From Cyclobacteriaceae bacterium (GTDB taxonomy: Bacteria; Bacteroidota; Bacteroidia; Cytophagales; Cyclobacteriaceae): DNA of 64,000 nucleotides. The notes under the pieces are model-generated. The model had not been told where the DNA came from. It worked only from the letters and a program-made list of their open reading frames with translations, and made no database searches. The translations under genes and the position numbers were made by a program. Below are positions 24,722 to 32,980 of the stretch, piece after piece (the stretch's first letter is position 1; every line of letters starts with the position of its first letter). Where the stretch lies: positions 1 to 64,000 of the forward strand of contig JAFIEV010000070.1 of assembly GCA_020832305.1 (NCBI GenBank). The letters are read 5' to 3'.

Positions 24722-24832
24722 TGACAACAACATTCTTTTTGATTTATTAAAAGCATCGTTCAACTACGCCCTCGTTAAGGAAAACAAGCTTTACCTGAAT
24801 CATGATCCTAATGGCAAGGGTGATTGCAGGTA
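24702..24832 (+). pseudogene. Possible 3' gene remnant
   Basis: Between a TAG at 24699 and a TAA at about 24830 the frame reads into '...ILFDLLKASFNYALVKE' and 'NKLYLNHDPNGKGDCR', which has the look of a protein C-terminus. There is no start codon and the reading frame begins inside the H2 repeat. It could be a decayed gene tail cut by an insertion, or chance. Low confidence. Confidence 0.2.
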
Positions 24833-24938
24833 ATACAAACCGGATTGCAAACCCTGCTTTTCATTTTTTAGGGCGCAAGTCGCACAAGCCTGCCGGTGTG
24901 GCATGGGTTGGCGTCAGGGGATCAGGGAGAAAGACTTA

Positions 24939-26384
24939 TTATTGCCATCCTCCACCCAAAGCCCTGTACATTAGTACTTCTGCTTTTAGTTGTTTCACCA
25001 TTAATTCAGTGAGTTCTATTTCAGCTTCCAGAGCACGGCTTTGGGCATTCAGTACCTCGAGATAATTGGCATAGCCTACGGTAAACATAACGTTGGAATT
25101 TTCTACCGACCGTTTTTGAACATTCACTTCCCTGCTTTTTTCATCTATCTGATCTCCCAGGGTATGAAATTGGTTGAGGAGGTCGAGTACTTCCACATAG
25201 GCTTGAAGCACTTTTTGTTCATAATCGAGGTAGGCGATGGAATGTATGGCCTCCGACTTTTTTACACCCATTTTTAATTGCTGCCGGTTAAAAACGGGTG
25301 CCAGCAATACACCGCCGATGGAATGCACAGCCGAAGCCGGATGAAGAAAAAGTTTGCTGCTTTCAAATGCATTGAGTCCAAGCATGGCCGAGAGCTGCAA
25401 GTTGGGAAACAGGGCCGCCCGGGCCACAGATACATCAAAGCGGGTGGCCATCAATTCCTGTTCAGACATCCTGATGTCAGGCCGGTATCTCAGCAGTTGG
25501 GCAGGCAATCCGATGCTTAGTATTTCAGGCACTGGCTTGTCACTGTCTAAAACAGTTCTTGCCGGATATAATTCATATGTTCCGAGTATTTGGCTCATAT
25601 ACAATTCTGTAGATCTGAGCTGCCTTCTTTTTTCTGTTAAGAGTGCTTTGGTATTAAGCATCAGTGCTTCAAACTGATCAATGGCCAGTTGATTTTCTTT
25701 GCCACTGCCTTTAAGGTCTATGGATAGTTCATAGGCCAATTCCTGAAGTTCAATGTTTTTTTCCAGGATTTTTATTTCGGCATCAATGCCCATCAGTGTG
25801 TAATAGGTCATAGCGACTTCAGAAATCAGCCAGGTTTTTACGTGATTGGCCATTTCTTGTGATGAAAGAATTCTGTGAGCAGCAGCTTTTTTCTGATTTC
25901 GCAGTTTTCCCCAGAAATCGATTTCCCAGCCCAGCATGGCTCCGAGGTAAAAATCCCGGTATGGATCGGGGATGCGTTTATCTTCTGGAACAGTAGAGGA
26001 GAGGTTGGAATCAAAATTTCCAACACCATCCATTGTATATTCTCCGATTTTAATTCTTTCAGCCCCGGCCATGACTTGAAGTTCAGGAAATAAACCAAAT
26101 CGTGCTACCCTGTAAGAGGCTTTGGCAATTCTGATTTGTTCAAGGGTTTTTAAATGGTCCTGATTGTGAAGGAGCGCCATTTGGATTAAACTTTTGAGCG
26201 TATCATCCTGAAACCAGGATTCCCAACGTACCATGGCGGCATTGGCTGTGCTGTCACCACTATAGTCGCTGTGGTACTGTGGAGGCAGGGTCGCCTTTGT
26301 GGATTTGAGGTTCTTCTCAAAGGACATACAGCCTGATAAGATCAAAAGTAATAATATGCCGGTGTATATTTTATAAGTGATCAT
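24939..26384 (-). CDS. RND efflux outer-membrane factor lipoprotein (TolC/NodT family)
   Basis: 481 residues. Lipoprotein signal with lipobox 'LILSGC' (Cys19). The NodT-family halves are visible: 'WWESWF'-type start ('VRWESWFQDDTLKSLIQMAL'), 'ALFPNLQLSAMLGLNAFES' and 'VGYANYLEVLNAQSRALEAE' near the end. It forms the outer-membrane tunnel of a tripartite pump. It is the last of three leftward genes (adaptor - pump - tunnel), six bases after the pump gene. Family and role are secure; pump substrates are not predictable. Confidence 0.93.
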   Translation of the reverse strand: MITYKIYTGILLLLILSGCMSFEKNLKSTKATLPPQYHSDYSGDSTANAAMVRWESWFQDDTLKSLIQMALLHNQDHLKTLEQIRIAKASYRVARFGLFPELQVMAGAERIKIGEYTMDGVGNFDSNLSSTVPEDKRIPDPYRDFYLGAMLGWEIDFWGKLRNQKKAAAHRILSSQEMANHVKTWLISEVAMTYYTLMGIDAEIKILEKNIELQELAYELSIDLKGSGKENQLAIDQFEALMLNTKALLTEKRRQLRSTELYMSQILGTYELYPARTVLDSDKPVPEILSIGLPAQLLRYRPDIRMSEQELMATRFDVSVARAALFPNLQLSAMLGLNAFESSKLFLHPASAVHSIGGVLLAPVFNRQQLKMGVKKSEAIHSIAYLDYEQKVLQAYVEVLDLLNQFHTLGDQIDEKSREVNVQKRSVENSNVMFTVGYANYLEVLNAQSRALEAEIELTELMVKQLKAEVLMYRALGGGWQ

Positions 26385-26390
26385 GGATTA

Positions 26391-29300
26391 TCAGATTTTC
26401 TGTTTCAGTAACATGGGTTTTTTTCGAATGCGGGTCTCCAGCGATTCAAAGATTATGTACAAGCCGGGGATGATAAAAATGCCTGCGAGGGTTCCGATAA
26501 ACATTCCACCGGCAGCCGCTGTGCCAATGGTACGGTTGCCTATGGCGCCGGCACCACTTGCCAGTACCAGGGGTATAAGTCCAAAGATGAAGGCAAAGGA
26601 AGTCATGAGAATAGGCCTTAATCTTTCAATACCTGCATGCACAGCGCTTTGAAGGATATCCATTCCTTTCGCCCGGTTTTGTATGGCTATTTCAATGATA
26701 AGGATTGCGTTTTTACCGAGTAATCCTATGAGCATGACCAGCGAAACCTGTGCATAAATGTTATTTTCAAGACCGGTAATTTTGAGCAGCAAAAAAGAAC
26801 CAAATACGCCTGCCGGAAGTGATAAAATTACCGGTAATGGCAAGAGATAACTTTCGTATTGTGCCGATAAAATCAGGTATACGAAGATCAGGCAAATGAT
26901 AAATATATAAATGGCCTGATTGCCGGATTCTATCTGTTCGCGTGTTATACCTGACCATTCTATGTCATAGCCCCTGGGAAGGATTTTCAGCGCCGTTTCC
27001 TCAACAGCTTTAATAGCATCACCGCTTGAATAGCCCGGTGCAGCATCTCCATTGATCAGCGCTGAGGTAAACATGTTATACCGGGTAAGCTGTTCAGGTC
27101 CGTATACTCGCTCAAGACTGATAAAGTTGGAAAAAGGCACCATTTGCCCATTGTTATTTTTGGCATACATTTCGAGAATGGATTCAGGCGCGGTTCTGTA
27201 TTCAGGCGATGCCTGTATCATCACTTTGTACATCATGCCAAAACGTATAAAGTTAGAGCTGTAATAACTCCCGATGTAGCTTTGCAGTGTCTCCATGGCG
27301 TCGTTGACTGATATACCCAGTTTTGCAGCCTTGTCATGGTCTATCTGTAAAATATACTGCGGGAAATCTGGGTTAAAGCTGGTAAAAACGCCTTCCAGCT
27401 CTGGTCTTTCGTTCAAGGCTTCCACAAATTCAGAAGTTATCTGGATCATCACTTTGAGATCTGCGCCTGTTTTGTCCTGCATACGCAATTCAAAACCTGA
27501 GGCATTTCCAAAGCCCGGCACAGGAGGAGGGGAGAAAAATTGAATTTCGGCACCCCTTATGTGAGCGGTTCGCTCCTGGTAATCCCGAATCAGCTCATCT
27601 ACGGTATGGTCCCTTTCATCCCAATGCCTGAGATTTACCATGCCCATACCATAAGAAGCTCCGGCTGTTTCAGTAAGCAGTGAATAGCCGGCAAGGGTCG
27701 ATATATTTTCGACTTCTTCGAGTGGAAGAAGGCTAGCCTGGATCTGATCCATTACATCACGGGTTCTTTCCACCGTTGCGCCCGGAGGGGTTGTAACATT
27801 TACATAAATCATCCCCTGGTCTTCATTCGGTATAAAGCCTCCAGGCAATGCCAGATAGCCTCCATAGGTTAAAGCAAGAAAAGCAAACAGGGCAATGGCA
27901 GTGATAATGCGCCGTCCGGCTATGAAGCCAAGCCAACGACCATAACGGCTTGAGAATCGGTCGTAATAGGTGTTGAAATAATAAAAGAATTTTTGCAGCC
28001 ACCCTTTGCGAGGATCGTGTTCAATACTTGATGGCTTTAACAACAGGGCACACAAAGCAGGCGTAAGGGTAAGGGCATTGATGCCTGAAATCACAATGGC
28101 AATGGCCAGGGTAAGAGAAAATTGCCGGTAAAAAATCCCCACAGGACCCGATAGAAAACTTACCGGTACAAATACAGCAGACATTACCAGGGTAATGGCT
28201 ATAATGGCACCTCCAATCTCACGCATAGACTGAATACTGGCATCCAATGCATTTAGTTTTAAGTCATGCATTTTAACATGAATGGCTTCTACCACCACTA
28301 TGGCATTGTCAACCACAATGCCAATTGCAAGCACCAACGCAAACAGGGTAAGCAGGTTTATGGAGAAACCAAACAGCTGCATAAAGAAAAAGGTGCCTAT
28401 AAGCGAGACTGGTACTGCAATGGCAGGAATAAGTGTGGACCTGAAATCCTGTAAAAAGATAAATACCACCAAAGAAACCAGAATGAATGCCTCTATCAGT
28501 GTTTTTACTACTTCAGATATCGAGGCATCGAGAAATCTAGAAACATCATAAGCAACATTATAGGATAAGCCCGGAGGGAATGAGCTCTCCTGCAATTCTT
28601 CCATTTTATTTTTGATGTTTTCGATAACTTCCCTGGCATTGGATCCGGGTCGCTGTTTAATCATAATCGATGCTGATGGTTTTCCGTCACTCATTGAAAC
28701 CATGCTGTATTCCTGGGCATCGAATTCAACATCGGCCACATCTTTGAGCTTGAGCAGGGAGCCATCGGGCAATGATTTAACCGTGATGTTTTCATAATCT
28801 TCTGCCTGATTAAACTTGCCTGTGTATTTGAGCACATATTGCAATGCCTGTGGATCCCGGTCTGAACTTATACCGGTCTTACCTGGCGCTGCTTCAACAT
28901 TTTGATGACGAATGGCATCTGTTATATCCTGGGGTGATAAATTATAAGCAGCCAGTCGGTGGGGCTTTAGCCATATCCGCATGGCATAGTCCTTAAAACC
29001 CATGATCTGGGCAAAACCAACACCATCAATTCTTTTTAGCTCCGGAAGTATATTAATGTCGGCAAAATTATAAACAAATTTTTCGTCCTGGGTAGTATCT
29101 GATGTAGTGAGGTTTAGATACATCAACATACTGTTTACTTCCTTTTCGGTTTGTACCCCGGCCCTGATCACTTCTTCGGGTAACTCATCCAATACGGTGG
29201 CCACCCGGTTTTGCACATTTACTGCAGCAAGGTCTGGATCTGTGCCCACTTGAAACACAATATTGATCAATGTAAGGCCATCGTTGGTATTAACCGAGGT

Positions 29301-29534
29301 CATATAGGTCATACCAGGTACACCATTTATGGCACGCTCAAGCGGTGTGGCCACGGCCTTTGCCAGTACTTCTGCATTGGCCCCGGTATATTTGGCGGTA
29401 ACCGTAACAGAAGGGGGCACTATTTCAGGAAACTGAGTTACCGGTAAATTAAATAGTGAAAGAAGGCCCAGAAGGGTAATAAATACAGAAATTACAGTAG
29501 ACAAAACATGTCTTCTGATAAATATTTCTAACAT
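26391..29534 (-). CDS. RND efflux pump, HAE1 (AcrB) family
   Basis: 1047 residues, normal length. Twelve membrane helices arranged 1+5 / 1+5 around two large periplasmic loops. Helix 4 carries 'AIGIVVDNAIVVVEA', in which the second Asp of the AcrB proton-relay pair is Asn, a form I associate with Bacteroidota HAE1 pumps. The pump signature 'GYDIEWSGITREQ' and 'LMIGLLGKNAILIIEIA' (with the relay Lys) are present. It pumps hydrophobic or amphipathic compounds by proton exchange together with the flanking adaptor and tunnel. Confidence 0.95.
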   Translation of the reverse strand: MLEIFIRRHVLSTVISVFITLLGLLSLFNLPVTQFPEIVPPSVTVTAKYTGANAEVLAKAVATPLERAINGVPGMTYMTSVNTNDGLTLINIVFQVGTDPDLAAVNVQNRVATVLDELPEEVIRAGVQTEKEVNSMLMYLNLTTSDTTQDEKFVYNFADINILPELKRIDGVGFAQIMGFKDYAMRIWLKPHRLAAYNLSPQDITDAIRHQNVEAAPGKTGISSDRDPQALQYVLKYTGKFNQAEDYENITVKSLPDGSLLKLKDVADVEFDAQEYSMVSMSDGKPSASIMIKQRPGSNAREVIENIKNKMEELQESSFPPGLSYNVAYDVSRFLDASISEVVKTLIEAFILVSLVVFIFLQDFRSTLIPAIAVPVSLIGTFFFMQLFGFSINLLTLFALVLAIGIVVDNAIVVVEAIHVKMHDLKLNALDASIQSMREIGGAIIAITLVMSAVFVPVSFLSGPVGIFYRQFSLTLAIAIVISGINALTLTPALCALLLKPSSIEHDPRKGWLQKFFYYFNTYYDRFSSRYGRWLGFIAGRRIITAIALFAFLALTYGGYLALPGGFIPNEDQGMIYVNVTTPPGATVERTRDVMDQIQASLLPLEEVENISTLAGYSLLTETAGASYGMGMVNLRHWDERDHTVDELIRDYQERTAHIRGAEIQFFSPPPVPGFGNASGFELRMQDKTGADLKVMIQITSEFVEALNERPELEGVFTSFNPDFPQYILQIDHDKAAKLGISVNDAMETLQSYIGSYYSSNFIRFGMMYKVMIQASPEYRTAPESILEMYAKNNNGQMVPFSNFISLERVYGPEQLTRYNMFTSALINGDAAPGYSSGDAIKAVEETALKILPRGYDIEWSGITREQIESGNQAIYIFIICLIFVYLILSAQYESYLLPLPVILSLPAGVFGSFLLLKITGLENNIYAQVSLVMLIGLLGKNAILIIEIAIQNRAKGMDILQSAVHAGIERLRPILMTSFAFIFGLIPLVLASGAGAIGNRTIGTAAAGGMFIGTLAGIFIIPGLYIIFESLETRIRKKPMLLKQKI

Positions 29535-29551
29535 GATCGTGGCTTAGTAGG

Positions 29552-30715
29552 TTAAAGGCTGAAATAAACTGAATCATAAGCGTCATCTTCCATTACCGCT
29601 TCAGGGGCAATGGACATTCCGTCCTTAACCTGTTGTATGCCTTCATAAACAATGCGGTCGCCAGGTTCAAAGCTTTCAGTGATATAAAATACACCATAGC
29701 GTTGCAGTGGCTTAAAACTGCGAATCCTTACCTTGTTTTGTTTATCAAGCACATAGACATAGCTGAAATCCTGTACTTCAAAGGTCGATTTTTGAGGTAT
29801 AAGAAAAATATTGTCCAGAGGATTGTACATCTGCACCTTTCCTGTAGCGCCATGTTTAAGCAGCTGATCAGGGTTGGGAAAACGTACCCTGAAAGCAATC
29901 GAGCCAGTCCCTTTTTCAAAATCAGCTTCCATGGTTTCGAGGATCCCTGTATGATTGTAAACACTGCCATCTGCCAGAATAAGGGAGATGGTATGCTGCG
30001 CTGTGTCTGAAACATTGTCAATTTTATTGCGCATGAATTGAAGGTACTCCCGCTCATTGATGCGGAAATAAGCAAAAACTTCTGATACATCGGTAATTAT
30101 AGTCAATAGGTCTCCGGATGAAACCAGGCTTCCTTTTTTGTGGGGAATACGGTCAATGATCCCATCAAATGGCGCTTTAATGGTCGTATATGACAGACCA
30201 GTACGGGCATTTTTCAACATAGACTCTGTTTCAAGAATGGCCAATTCTGCCACTGTTTGCTTCGAGATGGCCAGCTCCAGTTCCGTAGTGGAAATGATGT
30301 TCTTTTTTACAAGTATTTGCAGCCTTTCTACCTCCAGCGCAGCAGCCTTGGCTTCTGTATGGGACTGCATAAGACGTGCATTGGCCGTATTGACCATTTC
30401 GTTAAATTCATGGGCACTGAGCTGAAAGAGATTTTGTCCTTTTTTTACATATTCACCTTCGTCAATAAAAATTTTATCGACAAAGCCTTCAACTTTTGCC
30501 CTTACCTCAACAAACTGAACAGCCTGGATATCACATATATAATTTTTGGCTACATCTACAGACCTCGGCTGTAATTCAAGTATGGGAATTTCAATGAGTT
30601 GATTTTTATATTTATCTCTGGAATTTCCGGCACTGCAGCTATAGAGGACTACACTTATCATTAAAGGCATCCAAAGGCGATGGAAAAGTCTTTTACTTAT
30701 CATGATATTTTTCAC
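29552..30715 (-). CDS. RND efflux periplasmic adaptor (MFP) lipoprotein
   Basis: 387 residues. Lipoprotein signal ending at Cys27 ('VVLYSC'). Domain order is typical: lipoyl-like half ('VRAKVEGFVDKIFIDEGEYV'), alpha-helical hairpin (about 105-165), second lipoyl half ('YTTIKAPFDGIID'), beta-barrel and membrane-proximal domain. It links pump and tunnel. First gene of the trio; the Met at residue 5 is an alternative start. The palindromic site at 30804-30836 lies about 90 bases upstream and probably controls the trio. Confidence 0.93.
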   Translation of the reverse strand: MKNIMISKRLFHRLWMPLMISVVLYSCSAGNSRDKYKNQLIEIPILELQPRSVDVAKNYICDIQAVQFVEVRAKVEGFVDKIFIDEGEYVKKGQNLFQLSAHEFNEMVNTANARLMQSHTEAKAAALEVERLQILVKKNIISTTELELAISKQTVAELAILETESMLKNARTGLSYTTIKAPFDGIIDRIPHKKGSLVSSGDLLTIITDVSEVFAYFRINEREYLQFMRNKIDNVSDTAQHTISLILADGSVYNHTGILETMEADFEKGTGSIAFRVRFPNPDQLLKHGATGKVQMYNPLDNIFLIPQKSTFEVQDFSYVYVLDKQNKVRIRSFKPLQRYGVFYITESFEPGDRIVYEGIQQVKDGMSIAPEAVMEDDAYDSVYFSL

Positions 30716-30803
30716 TACTGTTGGTTGTTTTATTTTAGTATGTCAGAAATAGGTTGTGTGTATGTAATATCATACCCATGAAATTGCATAAGTATCAAAT
30801 TAG

Positions 30804-30836
30804 CATCATAATGTAATTATGATGTTAATTATGATG
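30804..30836. promoter_or_regulatory. Operator-like palindrome upstream of RND operon
   Basis: catcataat (30804-30812) and attatgatg (30816-30824) are a perfect 9-bp inverted repeat with a 3-base centre. A third half-site attatgatg follows at 30828-30836, 12 bases on. It lies between the 127-codon gene and the adaptor start, where a repressor or activator of the pump operon would bind. No regulator gene is adjacent. Confidence 0.6.
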
Positions 30837-30870
30837 TAACCCGATTGGGGGCACTCAGTAGGAAAATAGT

Positions 30871-31254
30871 TTAAGGGGCATTGATGCGTATATGACTACG
30901 CAAAACAGAAATCCTGGCATACAAATGCTTATAAGCATTGCTGTATACCGGTTTATTTAAAATGAGCCTGAAGAAAGGAATATAATTACTTAAAAGGTAT
31001 TGAAAATGTACTTCATTGCCATTTAATACCTGTTGTTGACGAGGTTGAAACCTTAATAAAGTAGTTTGAAAATCATCAACCTCAAGATCGTGTTCCTCTA
31101 TATTTAATGAGTGGATATTAAGCGGTTCTTCTACGACTTTGAAAATATCCTGTACCACCAGCAAGGATACGCAAAGTACCAGCCCAATGGGAATGATTTT
31201 TTTAAAAAGCAGACTTATGAGATTTGATCTTCTGATCATTTTTGTTCTGAACAC
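30871..31254 (-). CDS. Hypothetical single-pass membrane protein
   Basis: 127 residues. Basic N-terminus, one hydrophobic helix ('IIPIGLVLCVSLLVVQDIF', about residues 20-39), then a soluble domain of about 85 residues with 'EEHDLEVDDFQTTLLRFQPRQ' in short pieces and a basic end ('YARISVLRSHIRINAP'). Type II orientation is likely. It is upstream of the RND operon on the same strand but separated from it by the operator-like site. No family recognised. The Met at residue 6 is a second possible start. Confidence 0.5.
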   Translation of the reverse strand: MFRTKMIRRSNLISLLFKKIIPIGLVLCVSLLVVQDIFKVVEEPLNIHSLNIEEHDLEVDDFQTTLLRFQPRQQQVLNGNEVHFQYLLSNYIPFFRLILNKPVYSNAYKHLYARISVLRSHIRINAP

Positions 31255-31387
31255 TAATAATACTAAGCTAGTAACAGATAATGCAAAAATTATGTTGCAA
31301 TATTAGTTAAAATAATTTTTGAAAGCATATTAAGCAGGATTAAAAAATGGGATTAAAGTATCTGAAAAAACATGAACATGCTAAAAA

Positions 31388-31424
31388 AAAGAGGCCATTC
31401 TTTTCAGACAGCCTCTTTTTTTTA
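31388..31424 (-). terminator. Rho-independent terminator of the NTF2-like gene
   Basis: aagaggc (31389-31395) pairs with gcctctt (31411-31417). An A-run on the left side becomes the T-run when read leftward. It lies just after the stop of the gene at 31437 and, with its T-run on the other side, could work in both directions. Confidence 0.75.
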
Positions 31425-31436
31425 GCTTATTAAGGA

Positions 31437-32261
31437 TCAATTCTTCCTTCTAAACTCAGTGCATTCCTTTTTGTATAAATCCTGAAGTAAAATTGTCAGA
31501 ACAGCCTGATGTTCGTCGATGGCTTTGCCGATTACAGTGCTGCTACCACCACTTTCTATTTTTCTGATTTCGCCATCCCGTACCCACTCATAACGATTTT
31601 CGCCTACTGCGATATTGAAATTGGGTCCGCCTCTGTGCCTGATCTCAAAATTGTCAAGCTTATGGCTGTAGCTTGTTCCTGCCGGTACAATCGATTTTGA
31701 AACAATATCCCCGGTTTTGGCTACAAACATTTCGCACAGACAGGTACCTTTGTTTAACTCCTCTTCAAGTGATGTAACACTGAAATGCAGGATCTTCCAT
31801 CCGTCATTAAATTTTTTCAGGGTAAATACCGTTGCTTCAGATCCCCTCGACCATATGGTCTTGCCATCACTCACCTGTACTGAAATATCACAAACCACTA
31901 CCCCGGTACGACCTCTGACATGAGTTTTTAAAACTTTGTCGATGTTGTATTTAATGGCCATGCCATCGGTGGTGGCCAAATGCGTGATGTATTTCTCAAA
32001 ATCACTGTATGAACTTTGGATTAATCCAAAATTATCTATCACATTTGAATTAACAATGGTCGAAAAGAGGTCTCTCGATACAAATTTAAGTACCGATTCT
32101 TTGTCTTTGCTCTTTGTGACATTTTCATATGCTTTGGCAAAGTCTCTTACTACCTTCTCGACTTCTGCTCTTTCGTTCTGTGCGTTAACATTAAAGGTGT
32201 TGAATATCAGGCAAAATAAAAGTACAATGCCCGATGCCATGCTTGATTTTGTTTTTAACAT
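31437..32261 (-). CDS. Secreted protein with NTF2/SnoaL-like domain
   Basis: 274 residues. Signal peptide ends 'FNVNA' before Gln28. Residues about 32-165 read as an NTF2-like ligand-binding domain: an opening helix ('VEKVVRDFAKAYENVTKSKD'), 'VLKFVSRDLFSTI', strands 'GRTGVVVCDISVQVSDG' and 'ATVFTLKKFNDGWKILHFS'. This is the pattern of nuclear-transport-factor-2 calcium/calmodulin-type and SnoaL-like domains. The C-terminal 100 residues include 'CLCEMFVAK' and a Gly-rich beta segment not assigned. Single gene, own terminator, divergent from the pyrophosphohydrolase gene across about 200 bases. Confidence 0.65.
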   Translation of the reverse strand: MLKTKSSMASGIVLLFCLIFNTFNVNAQNERAEVEKVVRDFAKAYENVTKSKDKESVLKFVSRDLFSTIVNSNVIDNFGLIQSSYSDFEKYITHLATTDGMAIKYNIDKVLKTHVRGRTGVVVCDISVQVSDGKTIWSRGSEATVFTLKKFNDGWKILHFSVTSLEEELNKGTCLCEMFVAKTGDIVSKSIVPAGTSYSHKLDNFEIRHRGGPNFNIAVGENRYEWVRDGEIRKIESGGSSTVIGKAIDEHQAVLTILLQDLYKKECTEFRRKN

Positions 32262-32460
32262 ATCTATCTGATTTTTCGTGATTTAATCCTTCTTTTTCGA
32301 GGCACAATATAGTGAGAATTCAAATACGCGGCTCTTTCGTGTATGAATCTAATGAATAATCCATATTTTTGGCTTTTGTGGTATGCATATTTGAAAAAAC
32401 GATATAGATACTACATTCATTGAATAACTGGACCATTAATTTTTTGAAACTTTAGGTATT

Positions 32461-32931
32461 ATGAAGGAAATAGATCCGCTGAACCAGGTTGCTGCTTTTC
32501 ACCGCACTTTCAAACATCCGGTTGAAAGTAAACCTGTGATTCCAGATGAAAAACGATGTGCTTTAAGGGTTTCCCTTATCCGGGAAGAGCTCAGGGAACT
32601 GGAAGAAGCCATTAAACATAAAGACCTTGTGGAAGTGGCTGATGCACTGTGTGATATTCAATATGTACTCAGTGGCGCCGTATTGGAATTTGGCCTTGGC
32701 GATAAGTTCAGAGACCTTTTTGATGAGGTACAGCGCTCAAATATGAGCAAGGCTTGTAAAACAGAGCAGGAAGCCATCGATACCGTTGCGTATTACAAAA
32801 ATGAAAGGCAAACCGAATGCTATTACAAAGCTGCGGATGGCCACTTTCTGGTGTACCGAAGCAGTGATAATAAGACACTTAAATCTATTTACTATTCTCC
32901 TGCAGATCTGAAAAGCATTCTTTTTGAATGA
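32461..32931 (+). CDS. MazG-type NTP pyrophosphohydrolase-like protein
   Basis: 156 residues. The all-alpha NTP pyrophosphatase signature is present: 'REELRELEEAI' (Glu-Glu-x-x-Glu) followed by 'LVEVADALCDIQYV' (Glu-x-x-Asp), the Mg-binding residues of the PRA-PH/MazG superfamily (PF01503 type). The C-terminal 50 residues ('TVAYYKNERQTECYYKAADGHFLVYRSSD') form an added beta-rich domain seen in bacterial and phage Cof-like/PRA-PH-like proteins. Likely role: hydrolysis of non-canonical or excess nucleotides. It is followed after 49 bases by the cytochrome gene; a shared transcript is possible. Confidence 0.8.
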   Translation: MKEIDPLNQVAAFHRTFKHPVESKPVIPDEKRCALRVSLIREELRELEEAIKHKDLVEVADALCDIQYVLSGAVLEFGLGDKFRDLFDEVQRSNMSKACKTEQEAIDTVAYYKNERQTECYYKAADGHFLVYRSSDNKTLKSIYYSPADLKSILFE

Positions 32932-32980
32932 AAAATTCAATGCAGATTAATACCTATGTAATTTTTTTTATTTTTGATAT

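Larger units (their letters stand above)
23897..24938. other. 1.04-kb gene-free region rich in dispersed repeats
   Basis: No intact gene is supported. The region holds an A/T-rich tandem motif (24191-24265), a copy of repeat R3 (from 24320), a 26-base direct repeat (24464 and 24600), degenerate H1 hairpins (24554-24577 and 24626-24664), an H2 hairpin (24701-24721) and a possible C-terminal gene fragment. R3, H1 and H2 recur at 35.6-36.5 kb, so both regions look like insertion hot spots for small non-coding elements. Confidence 0.7.
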
